Counted from the stretch's first letter, positions 1 through 8,966 are shown. The stretch: 45,068 nt of DNA from Ferroacidibacillus organovorans (GCF_001642725.1 NZ_LSUQ01000020.1:1-45068); one strand, 5' to 3'. The notes: generated from the sequence alone by a model not told the origin. Translations and numbers: made by a program.

Positions 1-1
1 C

Positions 2-1567
2 GTGGATGATGCGCACGCACGCATCATCGCGGTGATGGAAGATCATCGCGGCGATCGTGAGGCGGTCAGTTCAATCGTTAGTATTCCGCTGCGCGGTGAA
101 ACGCGGGGGATTCCTGAGGTGCTCGTTTCAGGAGCTGATTTCTATTCCTCGCCGCGCATCTCCTCCGATGGGAAGAAATTGGCGTATCTCTCGTGGAATC
201 ACCCGATGATGCCGTGGGATGAAACGACGCTCACCTGTGCGGAAATCGATGATCGAGGATTCGTCGCGGTACCGCGCATCGTGGCAGGCGGTGCAGGGGA
301 ATCCATTTTTCAACCTGAGTTTAGCCCCGATGGCGTACTCTATTTTGTCTCTGATCGAACGAATTGGTGGAATCTGTACCGCTTAGAAGGCGATGCGGTC
401 GTTGCGATCGCGCCGCATGAGGCGGAATTCGGTCTACCGCAGTGGGTGTTTGGGATGTCCACCTACGGGTTTCTCTCGCGCGACACGTTGATTTGTACAT
501 ACTCTCGCGCGAATCGCTCCTATCTTGCGACAGTCGATCTTAAGACGCTTGCGTTTATGACGCAGGATGTTCCATATGACGTGATTTCCAATGTGGCAGC
601 GGATGCACACCATGCGGTCTTTTTAGGCGGTTCAACGAAAAAGCCCACTGCGCTCGTTTATTTTTCTTCCGATACGTCAACCTATGTCGAGCTCGCGACG
701 TCGACCTCGCTGCCGTTTGCCGAAGCGCATCTCTCTGTCCCGGAAGCGATTTCCTATCCGACGACAAACGGGCATACGGCGCACGCCTTTTACTATCCGC
801 CGACAAACGCAGAGTATGAAGGACTGCGCGATGAGCGACCGCCGCTATTGGTCATCAGCCACGGGGGGCCGACCAGCGCAGCCACGCCAAAATTCAAGCT
901 GGCCATTCAATTTTTCACCAACCGCGGGTTCGCAGTGCTCGATGTGAACTACCGGGGCAGCACCGGGTATGGCCGAGCCTATCGAGATGCGCTACTCGGC
1001 GTGTGGGGGGTTGCAGATGTCGAGGATTGTGTCTACGGCGCGCGCGCGCTCGTCGAACGCGGGTTGGTCGATGGCAATCGTCTGATTATTCGCGGCGGGA
1101 GTGCGGGCGGGTATACGACACTCTGCGCGCTGACGTTTCACGATGTGTTTCGCGCGGGTGCGAGTTTCTATGGGATCAGCGATGCCGAGGCGCTCGCGCA
1201 GGAGACGCATAAGTTCGAGTCACGCTACATGGACCGCTTGATGGGACCTTATCCTGAAATGAAATCCGTCTATGAAGCGCGTTCGCCGATTCACTATGCC
1301 GAGCGCTTGAGCGCGCCGACGATCTTTTTTCAAGGCACAGCGGATAAGGTTGTGCCGGCGAATCAGGCGGAGCGCATGGTGAATGCACTTAAGAAAAATG
1401 GAATCCCGGTTGCCTTTGTGCTTTACGAGGGCGAAGGGCATGGTTTTATTCGCGCGGAAAACATCACGCACTCACTCGCAGCGGAACTGTATTTTTACGC
1501 GCGCATCTTCAATTTCCCGTATCGTGATGAAGTGCCTGTTTTGGAGATTGCCAATCTGAGTGACTGA
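2..1567 (+). CDS. S9 family peptidase (prolyl oligopeptidase-like), 5'-truncated by the window edge
   Basis: C-terminal 521 residues of an S9C-type serine peptidase (acylaminoacyl/dipeptidyl peptidase class): an N-terminal beta-propeller portion followed by an alpha/beta hydrolase domain. The catalytic triad is visible, counted from the first whole codon: Ser367 in GGSAGGY, Asp448 in GTADKVV and His480 in GEGHGF, with the usual spacing. HGGPTSAA and the RGSTGYG oxyanion-side motif are also present. The reading frame is open to the edge and the propeller lacks its first blades. Family members are usually 600-650 residues, so about 100 residues lie outside the window and the apparent first GTG is probably an internal valine. 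No signal peptide can be judged. Substrate is unknown; cytosolic peptide degradation is the family expectation. Confidence 0.93.
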   Translation: MDDAHARIIAVMEDHRGDREAVSSIVSIPLRGETRGIPEVLVSGADFYSSPRISSDGKKLAYLSWNHPMMPWDETTLTCAEIDDRGFVAVPRIVAGGAGESIFQPEFSPDGVLYFVSDRTNWWNLYRLEGDAVVAIAPHEAEFGLPQWVFGMSTYGFLSRDTLICTYSRANRSYLATVDLKTLAFMTQDVPYDVISNVAADAHHAVFLGGSTKKPTALVYFSSDTSTYVELATSTSLPFAEAHLSVPEAISYPTTNGHTAHAFYYPPTNAEYEGLRDERPPLLVISHGGPTSAATPKFKLAIQFFTNRGFAVLDVNYRGSTGYGRAYRDALLGVWGVADVEDCVYGARALVERGLVDGNRLIIRGGSAGGYTTLCALTFHDVFRAGASFYGISDAEALAQETHKFESRYMDRLMGPYPEMKSVYEARSPIHYAERLSAPTIFFQGTADKVVPANQAERMVNALKKNGIPVAFVLYEGEGHGFIRAENITHSLAAELYFYARIFNFPYRDEVPVLEIANLSD

Positions 1568-1601
1568 TTTCAGGACGTTATGGAGATAAGGGGGTGCGAG
1601 C

Positions 1602-2393
1602 GTGGAGCATATCGATGATGTAGGGCGCACCGTCAGGCTCGATCGCCCCGCAACGCGGGTGGTTTCGCTCTGCCCGTCCGTTACAGAGACGCTCTTTGCG
1701 CTCAAGCTGCAGGACGAGGTTGTCGGACGCACGCGATTTTGTGTTCATCCTGCCGGAGAGGTGAAGCGAGCGCAAAACGTCGGGGGAACGAAGAAGGTCG
1801 ATGAGTCGCGCATTGACGCCTTACAGCCAGACCTGATTCTCGCGGTGAAAGAGGAGAATACGCCGGAGATCATCGCTGCGCTAGAAACGAGGTACCCGGT
1901 GTACGTATTTGACGTGAGAACGCCGGATGACGCGCTTAGGATGATCGGGCAGATCGGCGCGATGTGTGATCGCGAAAGCGAAGCTGCGAAACTCGTGGAG
2001 GAGATTCGCTTACGACTCAGCCGGATGACCCCTGTATCTCTGCGCTATGCGTACCTGATCTGGGAGTCGCCAACGATGGCGGTCGGAGGCGACACGTTTA
2101 TCGATTCCCTTTTACAGGAGGCAGGTTGGGAAAATGTGCTGTCGACCGCGGATGTGCACTACCCGACGATCAACCCTGAGGAGATCCGCGCGTGCCAACC
2201 TGACGTGGTCTTCTTGAGTTCCGAACCGTATCCGTTCAAAGAGCAACACATCTCAAGATACAAGGCGCTCTATCCGGAGTGTGATGTACGATTGATCGAT
2301 GGTGAAATTTCTTGGTTTGGGGCGCATATGCGCCAGTCGCTCGATCAACTCGCGGCGCTAAATGAGCAGATTCGAAAAAGGCAGGCGTACTGA
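1602..2393 (+). CDS. BtuF-like cobalamin/metal-binding periplasmic-binding fold protein
   Basis: 263-residue protein of the helical-backbone metal receptor superfamily (PF01497). The opening RVVSLCPSVTETLFAL, followed by an HPAGEVKRAQNVGGTKK stretch and LQPDLILAV, is typical of cobalamin-binding BtuF-like proteins. The GTG start follows an AAGGGGGTG ribosome site. No signal peptide or lipobox is visible, so as annotated it would be cytoplasmic, unlike transporter-associated BtuF; many Firmicutes carry such stand-alone versions. The stop overlaps the start of the next gene (TGATG), implying translational coupling to the thioredoxin-like gene. No BtuCD permease genes are nearby. The fold is clear; the ligand (corrinoid, haem or metal) is not determined by the sequence. 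Confidence 0.85.
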   Translation: MEHIDDVGRTVRLDRPATRVVSLCPSVTETLFALKLQDEVVGRTRFCVHPAGEVKRAQNVGGTKKVDESRIDALQPDLILAVKEENTPEIIAALETRYPVYVFDVRTPDDALRMIGQIGAMCDRESEAAKLVEEIRLRLSRMTPVSLRYAYLIWESPTMAVGGDTFIDSLLQEAGWENVLSTADVHYPTINPEEIRACQPDVVFLSSEPYPFKEQHISRYKALYPECDVRLIDGEISWFGAHMRQSLDQLAALNEQIRKRQAY

Positions 2394-2914
2394 TGAAACG
2401 TAAATATTCAACGTATGTACTCTTTCTTGTTCTGGCAGGCGCCATCCTAGCAGGAATTTTCTACCGTCCAGGGCCGGCTGTCAGCCCGGAAATGGGGTAT
2501 ACGGCACCTCCGCTCACACTCAATACGCTCACGACCAATGCACCGTTTTCTTGGCAGTCTCTCTCGGGAAAATTGTATGTACTCAATTTCTGGGCGTCGT
2601 GGTGTCCTCCGTGTAACGCGGAAGCTCCAGGTTTTGTTAAGGCGGCAGAAAAATACAAAGGTAAAATTGAGTTTATCGGCGTCAATATGACCTCGGCTGA
2701 TTCTCCGCCGGCAGCGATTGGTTTTATCAAGCACTATCATATTCCGTACACGGTTTTGGCAGATGTACAAGCAAAGGCGGCAAGCGCCTATCGCATTGTC
2801 TCGATTCCCACGACATTCTTTGTGAATCAAAAAGGGGTCATCGTCGATCGCGTGACAGGGCGAATCTCAGAAGGGACGCTTGATTCTCTTTTGAATCAGC
2901 TCGAAAAGGGATGA
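2393..2914 (+). CDS. resA: ResA/TlpA-like membrane-anchored thiol-disulfide oxidoreductase
   Basis: 173-residue thioredoxin-fold protein with an N-terminal signal anchor (about residues 7-24), so the catalytic domain faces the outside of the membrane. The active site is Cys71-Pro-Pro-Cys74 in WASWCPPC, and the cis-proline is Pro139 in SIPTTF. ResA family members reduce the haem-binding cysteines of apocytochrome c; others act in sporulation (StoA) or general thiol repair. It is coupled to the gene before by a TGATG overlap and lies 4 bases before ccdA, its expected source of electrons. No cytochrome c gene or ResB/ResC lies in the window, so the client is inferred only. Confidence 0.88.
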   Translation: MKRKYSTYVLFLVLAGAILAGIFYRPGPAVSPEMGYTAPPLTLNTLTTNAPFSWQSLSGKLYVLNFWASWCPPCNAEAPGFVKAAEKYKGKIEFIGVNMTSADSPPAAIGFIKHYHIPYTVLADVQAKAASAYRIVSIPTTFFVNQKGVIVDRVTGRISEGTLDSLLNQLEKG

Positions 2915-2918
2915 ACCT

Positions 2919-3608
2919 ATGAATTTTCCGGGGCTTTGGATCGCTTTCGTCGCAGGACTTGTCTCCTTTGCGTCACCCTGCAGTCTGCCTTTATATCCGT
3001 CTTTTCTCTCGTATTTGACAGGTGTCTCCTTCTTGCCAGGACAAAGATCGGAACAAGCAGGTGTGCGTCGTCGCGCACTCACGAACACCTTGTTTTTTGT
3101 TCTCGGATTCTCTGTGATCTTTGTCGCGCTCGGTGCATCCGCTTCACTTCTTGGTAGTCTGTTTTCGCAATACCGCAGCCAAATCAGTGTTTATGGCGGT
3201 ATTCTGATCGCGCTCATGGGGTTGTGGCTGCTTTTTTCTTATCGGATTTCACAACTCGCGTTTGAGAAGCGCTGGCACCTGTCAGTAAAGCCGTCGGGGC
3301 CGTTTGGCGCGTTTCTCGTGGGGCTCGCCTTTTCTGCCGGATGGACACCGTGTGTGGGACCGATTCTCGCCTCCGTGCTCGCGATGACAGCTACCAGTGG
3401 TATTGCAGGTGGCTGGCTGATGCTCGCTTATGCGCTCGGCTTTGCCATTCCGTTTCTCGCCATGGCGGCGACGCTTGGTTCCGTCCGCTGGCTTACGCGC
3501 TACAGCCTGCGCATTAGCCAAGTCGGTGGACTCGTCATGGTTGCGATGGGAATCTTACTTGCTTCGGGAGAACTCGGGAAAATTTCAGCGTGGCTTACAA
3601 ATTTCTAG
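2919..3608 (+). CDS. ccdA: CcdA-type cytochrome c biogenesis / thiol reductant transporter
   Basis: 229-residue polytopic membrane protein with about six transmembrane segments, the usual length for CcdA (the short form of DsbD). The two functional cysteines sit in [12 protein letters not shown] (Cys21) and GWTPCVGP (Cys145), the paired positions that relay electrons from cytoplasmic thioredoxin to an outside-facing thioredoxin-like protein. The gene follows the ResA-like gene by 4 bases with an AAAAGGGA ribosome site, so the pair forms a reductant export module. It is the last gene of this operon; the downstream stretch holds the start of another transcription unit and a change in base composition. 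Confidence 0.93.
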   Translation: MNFPGLWIAFVAGLVSFASPCSLPLYPSFLSYLTGVSFLPGQRSEQAGVRRRALTNTLFFVLGFSVIFVALGASASLLGSLFSQYRSQISVYGGILIALMGLWLLFSYRISQLAFEKRWHLSVKPSGPFGAFLVGLAFSAGWTPCVGPILASVLAMTATSGIAGGWLMLAYALGFAIPFLAMAATLGSVRWLTRYSLRISQVGGLVMVAMGILLASGELGKISAWLTNF

Positions 3609-3743
3609 TAGGGGGAAGTTCGATAAGAGATTAAGACTCTTCGGCGCATTTGCGCGTCTGCGTCAAAAATGCTCACTCACGTACCTTAGCGCGTATACTG
3701 CGTGTGTATTTTTGACTCGCAGTCTTCAAGATTAAATTTTCTA

Positions 3744-3773
3744 TTGACAATAGAGTCGCTCCACAATTATGAT
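3744..3773 (+). promoter_or_regulatory. SigA-type promoter of the LacI-family gene
   Basis: A perfect -35 box TTGACA (3744-3749), an 18-bp spacer and TATGAT (3768-3773). The predicted start site falls inside the palindrome at 3782-3799, so a bound regulator would block its own promoter. The upstream part of this intergenic region (3609-3743) shows only short inverted repeats and no convincing terminator. Confidence 0.8.
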
Positions 3774-3781
3774 AATCCCGT

Positions 3782-3799
3782 AATCGAATCGTTTCGATT
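3782..3799 (+). promoter_or_regulatory. LacI-type operator 1
   Basis: 18-bp near-palindrome aatcgaatcgtttcgatt with central CG, the layout typical of LacI/GalR-family operators. The 7-base outer arms are perfectly complementary and one inner position mismatches. It lies directly downstream of the -10 box and 27 bases before the regulator's ATG, implying negative autoregulation. A copy differing at one base occurs at 7213-7230. Confidence 0.75.
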
Positions 3800-3826
3800 G
3801 CGGGATTCGTAGTGAGGAGTTCGGTA

Positions 3827-4807
3827 ATGGCGACACTTAAAGACGTGGCAAACGCTGCTGGCGTATCAGTATCGACTGTCTCAATCGCACTTAAACATGA
3901 CCCGCGAGTCAAGGAAACGACAAAACGGAAAATCCTCGAAATTGTAGATCAATTAGGCTATCGTCCCAATGGCATTGCGCGTGATCTTAAAATGAAGAGC
4001 ACGCAAACCATGGCCGTATTGCTTCATGATCTAGGGGGACCGTTTTATTCAGAATTAGTGACGGGAGTACAAGATGTTGCATTGGCTTATGACTATAGTC
4101 CGATTATTTCCTGTTCTATAGGCGGGAAGGGAGTTGCTTTAAAGAGACTGCTTCTTGAAAATCGTGTGGACGGGGCAATCATTCTCGATCCATACATTGA
4201 AGAATCGTTTATTCGTAGAGTGGCCTCCCCCAGTCTACCGATTGTGCTTTTAGATCGAGACATCGATTTACCATATGTATATCGAGTCACTTCCGATCAT
4301 GAGGGGGGCGCTTATGAAGTGGTCTCGCATCTGATTGAAAAAGGTTATCAACGCATTGCTTTTGTCGGCGGACCGCAACGTTCGTTTGATAACCAATTGC
4401 GCTTTAATGGCTATAAAAAAGCTATGGAAAGTCAAGGTAAGGCCGTTGATTCCCGATTGATTTTTGCTGGCGATTTTACAGAGAAAAGCGGCTACGCTTT
4501 AGGATTGTCGCTCGGTGGTTCAGATAAATTGCCGGATGCTATTTTTGCAGCAAATGATGAGATGGCGATCGGCCTTTTGAGAGCGCTTTCCGAACTAGGA
4601 CTTAAGATTCCGCAGGATATTGCCTTGGCTGGTTTTGATGATATACGACTGAGTCAATATACAGTACCTAAACTTACTTCTGTCCATCAGCCTATGTATG
4701 AGTTAGGTATTGTCGCGACGCAGATTCTGTTCAGGGCGTTAAATGGAGATTCCAAAATTGAGCCGGTTGTTTTATCTACCCAACTGATGATTCGAGATTC
4801 TACATGA
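3827..4807 (+). CDS. LacI/GalR-family transcriptional regulator
   Basis: 326-residue repressor: an N-terminal helix-turn-helix (LKDVANAAGVSVSTVS, residues 3-18) with the hinge helix region around YRPNGIARDL, then a periplasmic-binding-protein-like effector domain with FVGG, FAANDEMA and GFDD motifs typical of the family. The ATG at 3827 is chosen because TGAGGAG (3813-3819) is a well-spaced ribosome site; a GTG at 3812 would overlap that site. Neighbouring genes encode a beta-galactosidase and an Opp-type importer, so the effector is presumably a galactoside or other oligosaccharide. Two matching operators (3782-3799 and 7213-7230) suggest autoregulation and control of the transport genes. 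Confidence 0.93.
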   Translation: MATLKDVANAAGVSVSTVSIALKHDPRVKETTKRKILEIVDQLGYRPNGIARDLKMKSTQTMAVLLHDLGGPFYSELVTGVQDVALAYDYSPIISCSIGGKGVALKRLLLENRVDGAIILDPYIEESFIRRVASPSLPIVLLDRDIDLPYVYRVTSDHEGGAYEVVSHLIEKGYQRIAFVGGPQRSFDNQLRFNGYKKAMESQGKAVDSRLIFAGDFTEKSGYALGLSLGGSDKLPDAIFAANDEMAIGLLRALSELGLKIPQDIALAGFDDIRLSQYTVPKLTSVHQPMYELGIVATQILFRALNGDSKIEPVVLSTQLMIRDST

Positions 4808-4854
4808 TCGTGTAAAGAAATCTCGATTTTAGATGTAGTGAGAGGGTGTATAGC

Positions 4855-7227
4855 ATGCTTACGATAAAAAATGGCGCGTTTTTTATTGACGACAACCCAA
4901 CCTTTTTATTTGGCGCGGAGTGTCACTATTTTCGAGTTGATCCTGAACAATGGCGTGATCGTCTTCTTCAAATCAAGGAAGCAGGGTTTAACCTTGTCAG
5001 TACATATGTTCCTTGGTTGTGGCATGAACCGGAACAAGGCAAGTTTGATTTTACAGGGAAAACGCATCCCAGACGGAATTTGCTTGACTTTTTGAAACTC
5101 TGCGATGAAATCGGATTCAAAGTCATGGTGAGACCCGGACCTTACGTGATGTCAGAGCTAAAAAGAGAAGGAATACCCGAATGGATCATTGAAAACTATT
5201 CTGAGGTCATTGCTCGGACGATAACGGGCAATCTTCATCCCGCTCGGCTTGTCTCCTATCTACATCCTGTCTTTTTACAGTTAGTACGAGACTGGTATGA
5301 TGCTGTACTAACACAAATTCGGCCGCTGATGGAGGATCGCTCTGGGCCCATTGTGATGATTCAGCTAGACAACGAGATTGGTATGCTGCAATGGGTAACA
5401 AATTCTGCAGACTTCCATCCTCTTACGATGGAACGGTATCGTACTTTTGTAGAAGAGAATCGCTTGTCGCAGTCAGGGAAGTTATTAAATCAAGCGTCAG
5501 ATTCTTTGGAGAAATTTAGCGAAGAAGAGCAAAGTCTAAGCGATCATTTCATGTGGTCGGAATTTTGCAGAATGGAATATTCCACCTATGTTTCTCATCT
5601 TCAAGAGCTTGTTCGGAAAAACGGCATAAACGCATTGACAGTCATTAACGTGCACGGGTTTAAAGACTTATCGATTTATAGCCGTGGAACGGATTATCCA
5701 ATTGGTATCAGTCAGTTAAGGACGGCTGCGCTCTTACATGACTGCTGTGTTGCAGGTGATTTCTACCCAGGCCACATTACGTACGATAATTTTCACGACA
5801 TCATTTTAAGTACGGTATTGACTGCGTGCATTAGTTCCAAAGAGCAACCTATCTTTTCTGCAGAATTTCAGTCTGGTCGATTATCTGATCGTCCGACGGT
5901 TTCTTCTTCTGATATGAACCTTCTGACGAGATTGTGTATTAGTCACGGAATGAACGCATTAAATTACTACATGTTTTGTGCAGGGGATAACCCTGAAGAC
6001 ATTGGATTGTTTGGAACTCGACATGAATGGCAAGCGCCTATTGCGTCGGATGGGTCGCGGAGAGAAGGGTATGCAACAGCCCAAGATCTTGGTCGAATGA
6101 TCTCCAGTGTTCATGAGGATCTGGTTTTGGCAAAAAAGGAGGTTGATACACATATTGGATTCTATTCTCCCTATTACATGACGGAAACGGATTGGCCTCC
6201 TTCTGCCGCAGTGAAAACAATGATTCAGGAGGTAACTTCTATACGGGAGAATTATGTGTTCGATGGGTTGTGGCGATTGCTGGCGGCCGCCAATCTTACC
6301 TATGACGCAGTTGATCTGCTGAAGGAGGGACAGTTAGATTCAAAAGAATACCCTACACTTTGGGTGGGAACGACACGCTGTATGGAGGCAGAAGTACAAC
6401 AGAAGTTACTAGATTACGCAAAATCCGGTGGAAAACTGTGCCTCAGTCCATTTTTGCCCGAATACGATCTGAATGGACGTCCTTGTCGAATTCTTGCTGA
6501 CGCGATTCAGATTGAGATGGGGAACGAGGAATATGGTTATCAGCTTGTTGATTTTCGAGGACATCCGTCGACATTCTGCCGTGTACATCTGAAAATGTAC
6601 GGAATTCCAGACCATGAAATCATCGCTACGTCGAAAGACGAACCTCAAGTATGCACGGCGCTTTACAAACGAATCGAACGTGGAAACCTAATGCTTTTAG
6701 GTGTTGGAATGCTGCATGAATATCAGTATCAAATTGATGTACTAAAGGAAATCGCTGATCAAATGGGGATTCGTGCATCTGTCTCTTGTACACATTCAAG
6801 AGTTCATGCGACCATGAGGCGAGGAGAGCGCGGATCGTTTCTTTCTCTGCTCAATATGGATGAAAAACCTGCATGGACTCAAATGAAAGCGAATGGTGAA
6901 ATTCTATTTGACCAGGCGCTGGTACAAGTGCCTGCGCGAAGTGGGCTCATGTTGCCGTTTATGCTACAAATTGGCACGCTTGTTCTTCGTTATAGCACAA
7001 TGGAAATTTTCCAGAAACAAGCAGGCGATCAAGTGGTGACACTAGGATTACGGGCAACAGGTGAGAGCGGCATCGTTTGCATCTCCTCAGGCTGGACCGT
7101 ATCCGTAACAGGCGCATCTAGTTCCGAAGAGAGTATGGGTGATGGGATAAGAATCACTTGTACATGGAGCCATGAACAGGTTCATCAAGACCATCATATT
7201 TTAATGACCTTAAATCGAATCGTTTAG
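4855..7227 (+). CDS. GH35-like beta-galactosidase
   Basis: 790-residue cytoplasmic glycoside hydrolase of clan GH-A, closest to GH35 (PF01301). The N-terminal TIM barrel carries WRDRLLQIKEAGFN, the STYVPWLWHEP segment and RPGPYVMSELKREGIPEW. The predicted acid/base is Glu174 in MIQLDNEIG and the predicted nucleophile is Glu337 in FSAEFQSG. The C-terminal half has beta-galactosidase-like trimerisation/beta domains without clear landmarks. The ATG at 4855 has AGAGGG at 4841-4846; an in-frame GTG at 4846 overlaps it and is less likely. There is no signal peptide, so it should cleave an imported oligosaccharide. It lies between the regulator and the importer genes. Other GH-A beta-glycosidase activities cannot be excluded. 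Confidence 0.87.
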   Translation: MLTIKNGAFFIDDNPTFLFGAECHYFRVDPEQWRDRLLQIKEAGFNLVSTYVPWLWHEPEQGKFDFTGKTHPRRNLLDFLKLCDEIGFKVMVRPGPYVMSELKREGIPEWIIENYSEVIARTITGNLHPARLVSYLHPVFLQLVRDWYDAVLTQIRPLMEDRSGPIVMIQLDNEIGMLQWVTNSADFHPLTMERYRTFVEENRLSQSGKLLNQASDSLEKFSEEEQSLSDHFMWSEFCRMEYSTYVSHLQELVRKNGINALTVINVHGFKDLSIYSRGTDYPIGISQLRTAALLHDCCVAGDFYPGHITYDNFHDIILSTVLTACISSKEQPIFSAEFQSGRLSDRPTVSSSDMNLLTRLCISHGMNALNYYMFCAGDNPEDIGLFGTRHEWQAPIASDGSRREGYATAQDLGRMISSVHEDLVLAKKEVDTHIGFYSPYYMTETDWPPSAAVKTMIQEVTSIRENYVFDGLWRLLAAANLTYDAVDLLKEGQLDSKEYPTLWVGTTRCMEAEVQQKLLDYAKSGGKLCLSPFLPEYDLNGRPCRILADAIQIEMGNEEYGYQLVDFRGHPSTFCRVHLKMYGIPDHEIIATSKDEPQVCTALYKRIERGNLMLLGVGMLHEYQYQIDVLKEIADQMGIRASVSCTHSRVHATMRRGERGSFLSLLNMDEKPAWTQMKANGEILFDQALVQVPARSGLMLPFMLQIGTLVLRYSTMEIFQKQAGDQVVTLGLRATGESGIVCISSGWTVSVTGASSSEESMGDGIRITCTWSHEQVHQDHHILMTLNRIV

Positions 7228-7230
7228 ATT
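7213..7230 (+). promoter_or_regulatory. LacI-type operator 2, spanning the stop codon of the galactosidase gene
   Basis: aatcgaatcgtttagatt matches operator 1 at 17 of 18 positions (c to a at position 14). It covers the last codons and the TAG stop of the galactosidase gene and lies upstream of the binding-protein gene. No strong -35/-10 pair is evident beside it, so it may act as a second repressor anchor for looping, as a roadblock, or on a weak promoter not recognised here. Confidence 0.65.
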
Positions 7231-7241
7231 TCGAAATATTT

Positions 7242-7262
7242 AAGGAGGTGGGTGGTATGTGA
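7242..7262 (+). promoter_or_regulatory. Strong ribosome site followed by a start-stop (ATG-TGA) codon pair
   Basis: AAGGAGGTG (7242-7250) is a near-perfect Shine-Dalgarno. It is followed by ATG at 7257-7259 and immediately by TGA. An overlapping GTG at 7259 opens the frame of the downstream binding protein and would add 25 non-signal residues (beginning MNACENV) to it. Either this is a minimal start-stop element in the leader of the binding-protein gene or an alternative start; the signal peptide argues that the real start is 7334. Confidence 0.45.
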
Positions 7263-7333
7263 ATGCATGCGAAAACGTATTCTTGTCGATTGGTGCAAGC
7301 AATCGTAGTCAGAAAATAAAAGGGGGAAGTAAA

Positions 7334-8959
7334 ATGTTGAAGAAAAAGTTGGTGTACAGTGCAGCAGCGCTGTTAACGCTTTCAATGATCGGCGTTGCGC
7401 CAGATACCTTGGCTGCATCATCGAGTAGCCAGCAATCTCCTTTGATTATGGTACCAGGACAAGGGGGACAGTTTCAGGAAAACTTTAGTCCTTTCTCTTC
7501 GAGTGCGCTTCAAGGAACGCTCGGGTTAATCTATCAACCTCTGTTCTACTTTAATCCATCGGGTCAAGCAGTGCCCTTACTTGGGCAGTCATTTGTTTGG
7601 TCTGATCACGCCAAAGTGTTGACGGTTAATCTTAAGCATAATGTAAAGTGGTCAAATGGAAGTGTCATGACGTCGCAGGATGTTGTATTTTCCTTTGATC
7701 TGCTAAAAAAATTCCCCCAATTAGATGGCAGCCAAATTTGGAAAGTGATTTCTGGGGTTAAAGCAAATGGACCGTATCAAGTTCAATTTACGTTTCAATC
7801 CCCAAACTCAGCGTATGAATATTACATTCTTGGGACCACTTACATTGTTCCTCAACGTGTTTGGAAGAATGTATCTGATCCAACCAAATCGTTAAATCTT
7901 CATCCAATGGGAACGGGTCCCTACATTTTGGTGTCATTTACACCGGAGATGTACCAGTTTATGGCAAACCCAGTCTATTGGAATGGCGAGCCTAAAGTAA
8001 AACGGGTTGATTTCCCTGCCTATTCGGGGAATGAAAGCACGACCCTTTCCCTTATACAGGGGAAAATTGACTGGACAGGTCTGTTTATTCCTCACATCGC
8101 TCAAGTGTACTCAAACAGGAGTCCCTACAATCAATATTGGTTCTCAGATTTCGGGGGAGCAAATATGATTTACACCAATTTACAAGACCCCCTATTAAAA
8201 CAGTTACCGGTGCGCGAAGCAATCAGTTTAGCGATTAATCGACAAAAAGTTTCTCAGCTAGGTGAGTATGGCTATGAACCGCCTGCGACACCTACGGGGT
8301 ATGCTCTCCCTCCAGCAGCCAAAGCTTGGACAGACCCTAAGCTGCCTACGCAGTTTCAGTACAATCCGACACAAGCCGTTAAAATTCTGGAACATGCCGG
8401 ATTCAAAAAGAATGCTCAAGGTATTTTTGAGTCCAAGAGTGGTCAACCGCTCTCCTTTACCTTGGATGTCGTCAGTGGATGGACGGATTGGGATGCTGAT
8501 TGCTCAATCGTTGCAAGTGAGTTATCAAGTATTGGCATCAAAGTGCAGGTGCAGCAACTGGCTTTTGGCGCGTACTATCAAAATCTATCAACCGGACATT
8601 TTCAATTGGGAATGAGTTGGAGCGGTTCTGGACCTACGCCATTCTATATGTATCAGAGCCTCTACCAACCGAATGGAATAAACAACTGGGATCATTGGAA
8701 CAATCCACTGACCACAAAAGCACTTTACAACTATGAACACACGAGCAATGTAAAAAAACAACAGCAAGATGTGTATGTCCTAGAGAATGCAATGGTGAAA
8801 TCCCTCCCGTATATTCCCCTCGTATACGGTGTGGGTTGGAATGAATACAGCACCAAGAACTTTGTAGGCTGGCCAAGCGCTTCAAATCCGTATGCTCAAG
8901 GATCACCATGGGTCTCACCATCCAATGGGATCATTCTTTCCCAATTGCGCCCTAGATAA
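7334..8959 (+). CDS. ABC importer substrate-binding protein, SBP family 5 (Opp/Dpp type)
   Basis: 541-residue extracellular solute-binding protein (PF00496). An N-terminal signal peptide (MLKKKLVYSAAALLTLSM, then ...TLAASS) is followed by family-typical stretches such as LTVNLKHNVKWSNG, then TSQDVVFSF and MGTGPYILVSF. The ATG at 7334 follows AGGGGGAAG; the in-frame GTG at 7259 would bury the signal peptide. There is no lipobox cysteine, which is unusual for a binding protein in a Gram-positive cell. Family 5 proteins bind peptides, nickel, opines or oligosaccharides; the adjacent galactosidase and LacI regulator point to an oligosaccharide. It heads the transporter operon. Confidence 0.9.
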   Translation: MLKKKLVYSAAALLTLSMIGVAPDTLAASSSSQQSPLIMVPGQGGQFQENFSPFSSSALQGTLGLIYQPLFYFNPSGQAVPLLGQSFVWSDHAKVLTVNLKHNVKWSNGSVMTSQDVVFSFDLLKKFPQLDGSQIWKVISGVKANGPYQVQFTFQSPNSAYEYYILGTTYIVPQRVWKNVSDPTKSLNLHPMGTGPYILVSFTPEMYQFMANPVYWNGEPKVKRVDFPAYSGNESTTLSLIQGKIDWTGLFIPHIAQVYSNRSPYNQYWFSDFGGANMIYTNLQDPLLKQLPVREAISLAINRQKVSQLGEYGYEPPATPTGYALPPAAKAWTDPKLPTQFQYNPTQAVKILEHAGFKKNAQGIFESKSGQPLSFTLDVVSGWTDWDADCSIVASELSSIGIKVQVQQLAFGAYYQNLSTGHFQLGMSWSGSGPTPFYMYQSLYQPNGINNWDHWNNPLTTKALYNYEHTSNVKKQQQDVYVLENAMVKSLPYIPLVYGVGWNEYSTKNFVGWPSASNPYAQGSPWVSPSNGIILSQLRPR

Positions 8960-8966
8960 GACAAAT

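Noticed and set aside
3609-3743. Terminator after ccdA
   Set aside because: Only short inverted repeats (such as GCGCA/TGCGC) without a following T-run; not strong enough to annotate.
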